NCBI RefSeq assembly: GCF_002008225.1
Contig: NZ_MRDH01000037.1
Location: 310,001-374,000, forward strand
Length of the DNA stretch: 64,000 nt
Source of the DNA: Agrobacterium salinitolerans
Lineage (GTDB): Bacteria; Pseudomonadota; Alphaproteobacteria; Rhizobiales; Rhizobiaceae
Direction of reading: 5' to 3'
Shown: positions 46,727-54,503 of the stretch, piece by piece
Layout: every line of letters starts with the position of its first letter
Position numbering within the stretch: the first letter of the stretch is position 1
Translations under genes and position numbers: made by a program
Notes under the pieces: generated by a model
Databases searched by the model: none
Told to the model about the DNA's origin: nothing
What the model saw: only the letters and a program-made list of their open reading frames with translations

Positions 46727-46777
46727 GGTTTACGGGCTCCTTGAAAAGCGGTGCAGTTTTGAAAGCGGGGAATATGC

Positions 46778-46799
46778 GGCCCTGCATCAGCGCAGGGCC
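46778..46799 (-). other. Intercistronic hairpin between serC and serA
   Basis: A perfect 8-bp stem GGCCCTGC/GCAGGGCC with a 6-base loop sits just after the serC stop. It lacks a U tract, so it may stabilise the upstream message or reduce serA expression rather than stop transcription. Confidence 0.45.
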
Positions 46800-46809
46800 G
46801 GTATCGAAA

Positions 46810-47988
46810 TCAGGCGGCAGCCTTGGAAAGTGTTGCCTTCTGCGTCTGGTAAGCCCAGGCGAGCCAGGGCATGACGGCTTCCATATCGGCCGTCTCGATG
46901 GTCGCGCCGGCCCAGATGCGCAGACCGGACGGGGCGTCGCGATAAGCACCAATATCCAGGGCGACATTTTCCTTTTCGAGCAGGGCGACTACGCCCTTGG
47001 CGAAATCGGCCTGTGCGGCGGCATCCAGCGCCTGCACCTCGGGATCGACGATCTTCAGGCAGACGGAGGTGTTGGAGCGGGTTTCCGGCTTGAGGGCCAG
47101 ATTGGCGATCCAGTTATTCTTCTCGATGAAGTCGTAGATAACCTTGGCATTGGCATCGGCACGGCCGATCAGCGCCTTGAGGCCACCGAGGCTTTTCGCC
47201 CACAGCAGCGCGTCGATATAATCTTCAACGCAGAGCATGGACGGCGTGTTGATGGTTTCGCCGGTGAAGATGCCCTCGATCAGCTTGCCGCCGGAGACCA
47301 TGCGGAAGATTTTCGGCAGCGGCCATGCGGGTGCGTAGTTCAAGAGACGCTCGACGGCACGGGGCGAAAGGATGATGACGCCATGGCCACCCTCGCCGCC
47401 CAAAACCTTCTGCCAGGAGAAAGTGACGACGTCGAGTTTCGTAAAATCCATGTCCTGCGCGAAGGCTGCCGAAGTGGCGTCGCAGATGGTCAGACCCTTG
47501 CGGTCGGCGGGAATGAAATCGGCGTTGGGAACGCGAACGCCTGATGTCGTGCCGTTCCAGGTGAAGACGACGTCACGGTCGAAATCGACTTCGGCAAGGT
47601 TCGGCAGCAGGCCGTAATCGGCCTCCAATTTGCGGACGTCCTTCAGCTTCAGCTGCTTGACGACGTCAGTGACCCAGCCAGCGCCAAAGCTTTCCCAGGC
47701 GAGCATATCGACGCCGCGTTCACCGAGCAGCGACCATAGCGCCATTTCAACGGCGCCGGTGTCGGATGCGGGAACGATACCGATGCGATAATCGGCAGGA
47801 ACGTTCAGAACTTCACGGGTGAGATCAATGGCCTGCTTCAGCTTGGCTTTGCCAACCTTGGCGCGATGCGAGCGACCGAGCGGCGCATCGGAGAGAGCAT
47901 CTAGCGACCAACCGGGACGCTTCGAGCAGGGACCAGAGGAAAAATGCGTATTGCCCGGACGGACGTCCGGTTTCACGATATCTGTCAT
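46810..47988 (-). CDS. serC: Phosphoserine aminotransferase
   Basis: A PLP enzyme that makes phosphoserine from phosphohydroxypyruvate and glutamate. It belongs to the Rhizobiales-type Ser[15 protein letters not shown] opens the protein, and the Schiff-base lysine lies in [14 protein letters not shown]. Length 392 matches that subgroup. The ATG follows AAGGG, which is paired into the candidate leader RNA (47989-48041). It is the first gene of the serC-serA unit; no serB is adjacent. Confidence 0.95.
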   Translation of the reverse strand: MTDIVKPDVRPGNTHFSSGPCSKRPGWSLDALSDAPLGRSHRAKVGKAKLKQAIDLTREVLNVPADYRIGIVPASDTGAVEMALWSLLGERGVDMLAWESFGAGWVTDVVKQLKLKDVRKLEADYGLLPNLAEVDFDRDVVFTWNGTTSGVRVPNADFIPADRKGLTICDATSAAFAQDMDFTKLDVVTFSWQKVLGGEGGHGVIILSPRAVERLLNYAPAWPLPKIFRMVSGGKLIEGIFTGETINTPSMLCVEDYIDALLWAKSLGGLKALIGRADANAKVIYDFIEKNNWIANLALKPETRSNTSVCLKIVDPEVQALDAAAQADFAKGVVALLEKENVALDIGAYRDAPSGLRIWAGATIETADMEAVMPWLAWAYQTQKATLSKAAA

Positions 47989-48041
47989 TTGACTACCCTT
48001 CCAGATAGGCGCTCCACGTTAGGGTGGAGTGTCCTGACGCC
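47989..48041 (-). promoter_or_regulatory. serC leader RNA motif
   Basis: Immediately upstream of the serC ATG the minus strand folds as two elements: a hairpin CTCCAC/GTGGAG closed by GGCG/CGCC (48008-48041), and CTATC/GGGTAG (47993-48008), which holds the AAGGG ribosome site. The placement and sequence style match the serC motif described upstream of serC in alphaproteobacteria (Corbino et al., 2005; Rfam serC). Its ligand, if any, is unknown. Confidence 0.65.
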
Positions 48042-48142
48042 GTTGCTATTCCTGTCGCCCATCCCAGTCAAGCGGAATATGTCGCTACGCAGAAGAATCT
48101 TGGTCCATATGCGTCATGCGCCGCGTCAGGTGCCGGTAAAAC

Positions 48143-48173
48143 AAAACCGCCCGCACCCGGAGGATGCGGACGG
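48143..48173 (-). terminator. Rho-independent terminator after the outer membrane protein gene
   Basis: A 9-bp stem CCGTCCGCA / TGCGGGCGG (one G-U) followed by TTTT on the minus strand, 28 bases past the stop codon. Confidence 0.7.
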
Positions 48174-48200
48174 TCTGAAACTACCAGCAGGGCGTGACGT

Positions 48201-49046
48201 TTATTTATAAACGGCAGGCTGCAGCGGAATATCGGCGGGCGGCATGTATTGTGCGGTATCGCAGCCGTTGAAGACATAACGGCCGCCGACGCGGACTTCG
48301 TGCGAATAAAGGCCCTTGTCACGGCCCGGACCGCCGCCATTTTCGTAAGCGAACATATCGCCCTTGTTGATGTGGCGGAAACGATAGCCGATATCGGCCT
48401 TCAGGTTACAGGTGACATCGATGGATGCGCCGGCCATCAGGGCGTAGGCGAAGCGCCATTTGCCCTTGCCGCCATGTTCGGTGGTCGGGTCGCAACCCAG
48501 GCCGTTGACGCTGCAGGATGTGTTGCGCAGCTTATCCCACTTGACGTAGGAGCCGCCGATACCGCCACCGACATAAGGCGTCACCCGCCCATAAGTGCCG
48601 AGATCGACATAGGCATTCGCCATCAGAGTATAGGCGCGAAGTGAGCTAAGGTCCTCTGAGACGCAGCGACCGGGAACGGAACCGCAGGAGCCACTCGTGG
48701 AGCCGCGGAAATCCGACTTACCCATATAGTCAAAGGTCAAGTCGCTACGGAAATAGTTGTTGAACTGATAACCGACGCCGGCGCCAATGACATAGCTGTC
48801 CTTGATCGTCGCGGTGTCAAAATCCGCGAGATAGCCGCCGGGGCCACCCTGATAATAATGGGCGCCGCGCAGCTTGTTGAAGGAATAACCGACGTCGCCG
48901 CGCAGGTACCAGCCACTCGCCTGGGTGACGGTCACTTCGGGTGCATCGACATAAGCAGGGGCAGGCTCGGCTTGATAGAGATCGGCAGCGATGGCGCTGG
49001 TACCGGTCAGCAGGACGGCCAGAAATCCGGCCAGGGCGTTTTTCAT
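48201..49046 (-). CDS. Outer membrane beta-barrel protein (Omp25/porin-family-like)
   Basis: A 281-residue exported protein. The signal peptide MKNALAGFLAVLLTGTSAIAA is followed by an acidic mature start, then alternating strands such as YLRGDVGYSFN, VIGAGVGYQFNNYFRSDLTFDY and RVTPYVGGGIGGSY, typical of OmpA-like eight-stranded barrels of Rhizobiales. Four or more cysteines (SCGS, GRC, SCSV, GLGC) suggest loop disulfides, less common in this family. The ATG at 49046 is chosen from homologues and a GGAAG just upstream. Confidence 0.9.
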   Translation of the reverse strand: MKNALAGFLAVLLTGTSAIAADLYQAEPAPAYVDAPEVTVTQASGWYLRGDVGYSFNKLRGAHYYQGGPGGYLADFDTATIKDSYVIGAGVGYQFNNYFRSDLTFDYMGKSDFRGSTSGSCGSVPGRCVSEDLSSLRAYTLMANAYVDLGTYGRVTPYVGGGIGGSYVKWDKLRNTSCSVNGLGCDPTTEHGGKGKWRFAYALMAGASIDVTCNLKADIGYRFRHINKGDMFAYENGGGPGRDKGLYSHEVRVGGRYVFNGCDTAQYMPPADIPLQPAVYK

Positions 49047-49459
49047 GACTTCCACTCCAGAAGAGACACATGCGGTTTCGGCGTCAGATGCCAGTGAATT
49101 CTTCAGTCATGAAGATTGTCGTAAAATGGTTAAGTCCCGATTAAAATGGAAACCTGTATTACAACAATCGTTACTGAAAATGGTAAACACACTGATACGG
49201 TTTGCGCTTTCTTAACCCTAAAACGCATAGGTTAAGGAAGTGCAAAAGCTATTGCGCTGATCCGGTTATGGATGGAAGCCTTACAAAATTCGGCATCTCT
49301 CTTTGCACGGAAGGCAGACGGCCCCCTGACAAAATGGCAGCGAAAAGCCGCGCAAGGCAGAAGAGATCGTGACAAAGTTCCGCCAGGTTGGCGTGCTGAA
49401 TGCGCCGGACGGCACGATGGCGGAAGCGAACCTTGGGATTGCCGGCGAGAACGCCGACC
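49047..49459. other. Intergenic region: promoter region of the outer membrane protein
   Basis: About 410 bases with no supported gene. It contains TTAA-N7-TTAA at 49130-49144 and the inverted repeat CTTAACC-N12-GGTTAAG at 49211-49236. The small open frame from 49272 has no recognisable product and overlaps the kinase gene's end, so I do not call it. Confidence 0.55.
49130..49144. promoter_or_regulatory. Candidate CtrA-type site (TTAA-N7-TTAA)
   Basis: TTAA at 49130-49133 and at 49141-49144 are separated by exactly seven bases, the spacing of the CtrA cell-cycle regulator's site in alphaproteobacteria. It lies about 85 bases upstream of the outer membrane protein start. Such short motifs occur by chance. 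Confidence 0.35.
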
Positions 49460-50494
49460 CTATCTCTCGCTCCAACTCATCGTATAACGCGTACCCACCT
49501 TCCGGTCCGGGTGGGTATGTGTCTGATCGACACGGGCGCCGATGTTCTGCGCCATCGCCATGATCAGTTTCGTGCCCAACCCTGTGCCCTTCGGCGATAT
49601 GTGCGGGTTCGACCCTATCCCGTCATCTTCCACAACCAGAATGAATTGCCCATTCTCTTCAGAGAGCTTGACCCGGACGGCGCCGGTTTGATCGGGGTAG
49701 GCATATTTGAGCGCGTTGGTCAGAAGTTCTGTGATGATGACGCCAAGCGCAACGGCATGGTCCGCATTCAAATCGACCTCACACAGCGACGTTTCAACAG
49801 TGATGGAGGAAGAGCCGGGCACGGCCTGAAACAGATCACCGATGATCGAGGTCAGATAGGAATTGAGAGAGACCAGGCCCACATTCGCGGTGTTATAGAG
49901 GCTGCGGTGAACGCCGGCGATTGCCGAAATCCTGCTCTGCGTTTCCAGCAACGCGGTTTCTGCTTCCTGCGACTTCAGGGTATTTATTTGTAGTCGGATC
50001 ATGGCGGAAACCAGTGAGAGACTGTTCGCGACACGATGGTTCATCTCTTTCACCATCATTTCCGCGTGCTCTTTGGCCTTCACCAGCAAACGGTCGGCCT
50101 CCTCCTTCGTCTGGCGCAGGCGATGGTTTTCCAATGCCTGATTAATGGCTGTGAGCAGAAGCGGGAAGAAATCATCTCCGACATTCTTGATGACGTAGTC
50201 GGCGGCACCTGCCCTGAGCGCATCCATGGCGATCTGCGCCTCGTTGGACCCCGTCACATAAAGGATGGGAACACGCGCCGGTATCGTCTCGATAGCGGCG
50301 AGAAATTCCATGCCCGTCGCGGTTTGGAAATAATGGTCGAGAACGACGATATCGAACTGCCCGTTTTGAAAAAGCTCGAGTCCGGACGCCACGGAGGCGG
50401 CATGAACCACCTCCATTCCGTGGCGACCAAGAACGCGGCTCGAAAGCCGGGCCAGAGCCGGGTCGTCATCGACATATAAAACGCGCAGAGCCAT
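49460..50494 (-). CDS. Receiver-histidine kinase hybrid (REC + HisKA_2 type)
   Basis: A soluble 344-residue signalling protein. The N-terminal receiver has phospho-acceptor D53 (VVLDHYFQ) and acidic pocket YVDDDP. It is joined to a HisKA_2-type kinase with candidate histidine H153 in VKEMNHRVANSL, and an HATPase domain (ELLTNALKYAYP, EDDGIG, GTGLG). This order (receiver first, kinase after) suits a protein that is phosphorylated by another kinase and then signals on. It ends a minus-strand signalling cluster. Confidence 0.9.
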   Translation of the reverse strand: MALRVLYVDDDPALARLSSRVLGRHGMEVVHAASVASGLELFQNGQFDIVVLDHYFQTATGMEFLAAIETIPARVPILYVTGSNEAQIAMDALRAGAADYVIKNVGDDFFPLLLTAINQALENHRLRQTKEEADRLLVKAKEHAEMMVKEMNHRVANSLSLVSAMIRLQINTLKSQEAETALLETQSRISAIAGVHRSLYNTANVGLVSLNSYLTSIIGDLFQAVPGSSSITVETSLCEVDLNADHAVALGVIITELLTNALKYAYPDQTGAVRVKLSEENGQFILVVEDDGIGSNPHISPKGTGLGTKLIMAMAQNIGARVDQTHTHPDRKVGTRYTMSWSER

Positions 50495-50501
50495 CGTGCC
50501 T

Positions 50502-50939
50502 TCAAGGTATCTGAATTACGGAAAAGAACAGGCCAAGATTTTTGATGGCAGTCGCGAAGCCCTCATAATCGACCGGCTTGGTTATGTAAACATTCGCGCC
50601 CAGGTCATAGCATTTCTGAATTTCAGTCTCGTCATCGGTAGTTGTCAAAACCACGACGGGCAAACGACGGGTGTATTCGTTGCTTTTGATCTGCTCGAGA
50701 ATGTTGATGCCCGACATGTCAGGGAGATTGAGGTCGAGCAGGACAAGAAGATAACGGTCTTTGCTCACAAGGCCATCTCGACTTTCGCCCAGTATATAGT
50801 CAAGCGCCTCAGCTCCGAGCGTAAACGGCACGATCTCGTTGTTCACGCCGGCCCGCCGCACGTTCTTTTCGATCAGCCGCGCATGGCCCTCGTCGTCTTC
50901 GATCATCACGATCGTCACTTCCTGACCGGTCGCTTTCAT
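50502..50939 (-). CDS. Single-domain response regulator (Rcp1-like)
   Basis: A 145-residue receiver with no output domain. Phospho-acceptor D69 lies in LVLLDLNLPDMSG, the acidic pair in MIEDDEGHA, the Thr in VLTTT and the Lys in YITKPVDY. Members of this Rcp1-like subgroup usually partner with phytochromes or CHASE-type kinases. Its ATG overlaps the stop of the upstream CHASE3 kinase gene (ATGA), so the two form a coupled pair. Confidence 0.93.
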   Translation of the reverse strand: MKATGQEVTIVMIEDDEGHARLIEKNVRRAGVNNEIVPFTLGAEALDYILGESRDGLVSKDRYLLVLLDLNLPDMSGINILEQIKSNEYTRRLPVVVLTTTDDETEIQKCYDLGANVYITKPVDYEGFATAIKNLGLFFSVIQIP

Positions 50940-52429
50940 GTGTCGCCTTCCTTCGTCACTCGTCTGAGGTCACTCGGCAGCAGCAGGAAAAACGTGCTGC
51001 CCTCACCGAGTTTGGACTCAACTCTAATGTCACCTCCTAAATTTCTGATTAGCGAACGAACATGGGCAAGGCCAATACCCTCTCCCGGCTGGTCCTGATT
51101 GCCCGCCCGGCGAAAGAGTTCGAAAACCCTTTCGAGATCCTTTTCACCGATACCGCGCCCATTGTCGCCGACTTCGATACAGATCGCACCACGCCCGGCC
51201 GGATAGGCGCGCGCCGTCAGCCGCAGCGGACGACCAGGCATCTGGTATTTCACCGCATTGTCGAACAGATTTCCGAGAATCTGATCGAGTGATATGCGGT
51301 CGGTCACGATCGTCAGCTTCGGCGTGTCGACGTCGATCTCGCCGCCGTTCGCCGTGATCTGGTGGCGTACCGTCTCGGAAAGTGACAAGAGCAATGTTTC
51401 TACGTCGACTTTCTCGGGCTGCAGCTTGCGCTGGCCGTCGCGGGAAATTTTAAGGATCGCGTTGATCAGCTGATCCATTTTGCGGGTGGATGAGCGGATA
51501 AAGCCGATAGCCTCGGGAATATCCTCTTCCACCGCCAACCGCGCCTCGCGGACGACGTCGTCGGCCAGGGTTTTCCCATCCGCAAGGACATAAGCATTCA
51601 CCGACTTCAGCGAGGTGTCGAACTCGGAGAGAAAGCCCATTATATTTACCAGCGGCGCCCGCAGGTCGTGTGTAACGATGTAGGCGAAGCGCTGGATTTC
51701 CTGATTGGCGCGGCGGAGATCGCGTGTCCTGCCTTCTACACGTTCCTCCAGATTCCGGTTAAGCTCGTCAACATCCTCCCGAGACCGGGTCAGAGCCTTG
51801 ATATAGGTGAAGACAAGGAAGATCGAACCGCCGACGACAAGGAGAATTGCAAGCGCGCCGCCCACGGTTACCCATCGGAGTGTATTGGCGGCATCGAGCT
51901 GATCATTAACAATGACACGCAAACGATCGTCGACATTCGATTGCAGATTGGACAAGATGCCTCTGATCTCGCTCATTAAGCGCTTGCCGTCATTGTTGCG
52001 AACGATCTCAATTGCCTCCGTGATTCGACCCGTGCGCTGCAGCTCAATGGTTTCGCTTGTCTCCGCCAGCTTGGCTTCGATCGCCCGCCTCAAACCGGAA
52101 AGAGACTGCGCATATTGAGGCTGTTCCTTCAGCAGGTCGAAGAGTCTCGACTGGCGTTGCGGCAATGTACGCAGAGCCTCTTCATAAGGCGCTAGATATT
52201 CCGAGTTGTTGGCAAGCAGATATCCTCGTTGCCCGGTCTCAATGTCCTGCATCGCCGTCAGCACATCGAAAACCGCGGCACGAAAACGTCGGAGTTCCGC
52301 AGTCTCCTGTGAGTACCTGTTGTTCACCTGGACGAGCCATAAAGACACGGAGACCATGCCAATCAAAATCGCAACACCCACGGCCAGCATCAAAAGGCTT
52401 CGTTTGGCAAACGGTGAAAAACCAGTCAC
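50936..52429 (-). CDS. CHASE3-domain sensor histidine kinase
   Basis: A 497-residue inner-membrane kinase. Two helices (11-33 and 187-210) flank a periplasmic CHASE3 domain with the typical DIETGQRGYLL (62-72). A coiled segment leads to the HisKA domain with H254 in VTHDLRAPL, then the HATPase (LFDNAVKYQMP, GDNGRGIG, GEGIGLAHV). The signal sensed by CHASE3 domains is unknown. Coupled to the receiver gene downstream; divergent from the single-receiver gene at 52.6 kb. Confidence 0.93.
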   Translation of the reverse strand: MTGFSPFAKRSLLMLAVGVAILIGMVSVSLWLVQVNNRYSQETAELRRFRAAVFDVLTAMQDIETGQRGYLLANNSEYLAPYEEALRTLPQRQSRLFDLLKEQPQYAQSLSGLRRAIEAKLAETSETIELQRTGRITEAIEIVRNNDGKRLMSEIRGILSNLQSNVDDRLRVIVNDQLDAANTLRWVTVGGALAILLVVGGSIFLVFTYIKALTRSREDVDELNRNLEERVEGRTRDLRRANQEIQRFAYIVTHDLRAPLVNIMGFLSEFDTSLKSVNAYVLADGKTLADDVVREARLAVEEDIPEAIGFIRSSTRKMDQLINAILKISRDGQRKLQPEKVDVETLLLSLSETVRHQITANGGEIDVDTPKLTIVTDRISLDQILGNLFDNAVKYQMPGRPLRLTARAYPAGRGAICIEVGDNGRGIGEKDLERVFELFRRAGNQDQPGEGIGLAHVRSLIRNLGGDIRVESKLGEGSTFFLLLPSDLRRVTKEGDT

Positions 52430-52599
52430 AGCAATACATTCCCGGTAGGCGCTAAATTAGTTGCGCAAGCTAGAGTATGACAACACCGGAGGCGACTGTT
52501 TTCTTTTTATCGATCCGTGGAACCAGCGCGGGGTTCAGGGGTTTTGCAATGTTGATTGAAAGAGGCCTGCGGGGCCGAAGTAATGAGAATACGGTGACA

Positions 52600-52974
52600 A
52601 TGAGCTACGATTTCCAGGGAAAACAGATCCTCGTATTGGAAGATGACGCACTTCTCGCGATGGATATGGAAGATTTTCTCTCCGACCTCGGCGTCAATGT
52701 TGTCGGGCCGGTTTCCCATGTTGACGCCGCGCTCGAAAAAATAAACGTCACCGATCTCGACGGTGCGGTCATTGATCTCAATCTGAGAGGAGAATTGTCC
52801 TTCCCCGTCATCGAAGAGCTCAAGGCGGCGAACATTCCCTTCGTCATCTGCAGCGGATATGCGGAAGTACCCGGTGTCCGGGCTCAGCTGGACGGCCTGA
52901 CAGTCGTTTCCAAGCCTTGCGATTTCGACAATCTCTCGCGTGTTCTGGCCAATGAGTTTTCACTGATCGACTAG
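52600..52974 (+). CDS. Single-domain response regulator
   Basis: A receiver of about 124 residues: acidic pocket LVLEDD, phospho-acceptor D59 in AVIDLNLRGE, Ser/Cys-Ser in VICSGY, Lys in VVSKPC. It resembles the receivers that accompany HWE/HisKA_2 kinases in Rhizobiales. The start is set at MSYDFQG; the frame is open upstream to 52477 but with no better ribosome site. The only plus-strand gene in this signalling cluster. Confidence 0.85.
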   Translation: MSYDFQGKQILVLEDDALLAMDMEDFLSDLGVNVVGPVSHVDAALEKINVTDLDGAVIDLNLRGELSFPVIEELKAANIPFVICSGYAEVPGVRAQLDGLTVVSKPCDFDNLSRVLANEFSLID

Positions 52975-53041
52975 GGCCGAGCCGATCGCGGCTTGGCGCC
53001 CCACCTTCATCTTTTCATCCGGCATCTTTTCATCCGGCGAT

Positions 53042-54058
53042 TCAATCCAGGGGAAAGAGGACCTGATATTTCAGGCCGCCGCGATCGTAGCGAATTTCAC
53101 TTTCAGCCTGCAATTCGTATTGCGCGCCTTTTGTTATCAGGGTCGTTCCAAAGCCGGTTTCCTTCGGCGCGGAAACAGGCGGGCCTCCGCTTTCCTGCCA
53201 CCTTAGGTCAACACGGTTGCGCCCATCTCCGTCACGCAACTTCTTCCAGAAAACCTCGACCTTTCCGTTTGCGCCGGACAGAGAACCGTATTTCTGCGCG
53301 TTCGTCGCCAGTTCATGCAGGATCATTCCCAGCGCCAAAGCTGATTTTGGCGACACATGCACGCCATCCGGACCGTCAAGTTCGACCCTGCTCGCAAAGA
53401 CATTATGCGGCTCGATCGCGCGCTTCACGACGTCTCTGAGGTCAGTCTCTCCCCAATTGCTCTGAAAAAGCAGGGCATGGCTCTCCGCCAGTGAACTCAC
53501 GCGGGCCACAAGCCGTTCCTGATAATCCTCGATCGAGGTACTGCCTTTTGCCGTTCTGCGGATAATGGATATGACCATCGCCATGGTGTTCTTGACGCGA
53601 TGGCTCAGCTCACGAACAAGAAGTTCCTTGTGCAGCTCTGCCCGTTTCCGCTCCTGTTTTTCCCGCGCTTCCGCCAGCGCGCGCTCGACGGCGGACGGCA
53701 ATCTCACCAGCCGCTGCTTCAGCACGTAATCCGTGGCGCCGCGCCGGAATGCGTCGATCGCAGCATCCTCGCCCAAAACTCCGGACACGAAGATAAACGG
53801 CGTATCGGGTCGGGTCTGCATGACGACGTCAAGCGCCGCCATGCCGTCGAAGTCCGGCAGGGAGAAATCCGCAAGAATGATATCAAACGGCTGTTTTTCC
53901 AAAGCCTCTATGAACGACGCCTTGCCGACCGCCCTGGTCACCAGCGGAGGTGGTGAAATACGCGAAAGCTGGTCCTCAATCAGTTCTGCATCGACCGAGC
54001 TGTCCTCAAGGAGAAGAAGCTTGCCTGCTTCCATTCGCCGCACCGCCTCATCCACCAT
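53042..54058 (-). CDS. Receiver-HWE histidine kinase hybrid
   Basis: A soluble protein of about 338 residues. The receiver has D64 in ILADFSLPDFDG and acidic LLLEDS. The kinase half is of the HWE family: H153 in RELSHRVKNTM, the HELATNAQKYGSLS Asn box and a later W-x-E (RWQESGG). It follows and slightly overlaps the response regulator gene; the start (54058, or ATG at 54034) is uncertain because neither has a strong ribosome site. Third in the phytochrome operon. Confidence 0.9.
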   Translation of the reverse strand: MVDEAVRRMEAGKLLLLEDSSVDAELIEDQLSRISPPPLVTRAVGKASFIEALEKQPFDIILADFSLPDFDGMAALDVVMQTRPDTPFIFVSGVLGEDAAIDAFRRGATDYVLKQRLVRLPSAVERALAEAREKQERKRAELHKELLVRELSHRVKNTMAMVISIIRRTAKGSTSIEDYQERLVARVSSLAESHALLFQSNWGETDLRDVVKRAIEPHNVFASRVELDGPDGVHVSPKSALALGMILHELATNAQKYGSLSGANGKVEVFWKKLRDGDGRNRVDLRWQESGGPPVSAPKETGFGTTLITKGAQYELQAESEIRYDRGGLKYQVLFPLD

Positions 54059-54503
54059 TGCGACGTGCACCGGGTGGCGGCTCGTTCAGGAGAGCCCAGA
54101 AAACTCCGAGATCCTGTATAGCCTTAAAAAACTGTGTGAATTCCACGGGCTTGACGACAAAGGCGTTAACGCCCAGTTCGTAGCTCCGCACCAGGTCCTG
54201 CTCCTCTCGAGATGACGTCAGCATGACGACCGGAATGTGCCGCAGATGATCAGCGCCCTTTACCCTCTGCAAAACCTCAAGCCCGTCCACTTTCGGGAGT
54301 TTGAGATCGAGAAGGACGACAGCCGGATCGCCGGCAGGCCGGTTGTGATAGCTGCCAGTGACAGTGAGATAGTCGAGCGCCTCGGCGCCGTCGCGCGCCA
54401 CCACCACCTCATTCGCCAGCTGGCATTTTTCGAGAGCGGTCAGCGTTAATTCCAGATCGCGCGGATTATCTTCCACCAGCAGAATAGGTCTGAGTTCAGG
54501 CAA
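54048..54503 (-). CDS. Phytochrome-partner response regulator (Rcp1-like)
   Basis: A 151-residue receiver with phospho-acceptor D66 in VVLLDLKLPKVDG, acidic LVEDNP, Thr in MLTSS and Lys in FVVKPVEF. Its start overlaps the end of the bacteriophytochrome gene by 8 bases, the arrangement of a cognate phytochrome response regulator, so it should accept phosphate from that kinase. It has no output domain. The downstream receiver-HWE hybrid overlaps its end. Confidence 0.94.
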   Translation of the reverse strand: MPELRPILLVEDNPRDLELTLTALEKCQLANEVVVARDGAEALDYLTVTGSYHNRPAGDPAVVLLDLKLPKVDGLEVLQRVKGADHLRHIPVVMLTSSREEQDLVRSYELGVNAFVVKPVEFTQFFKAIQDLGVFWALLNEPPPGARRNGG

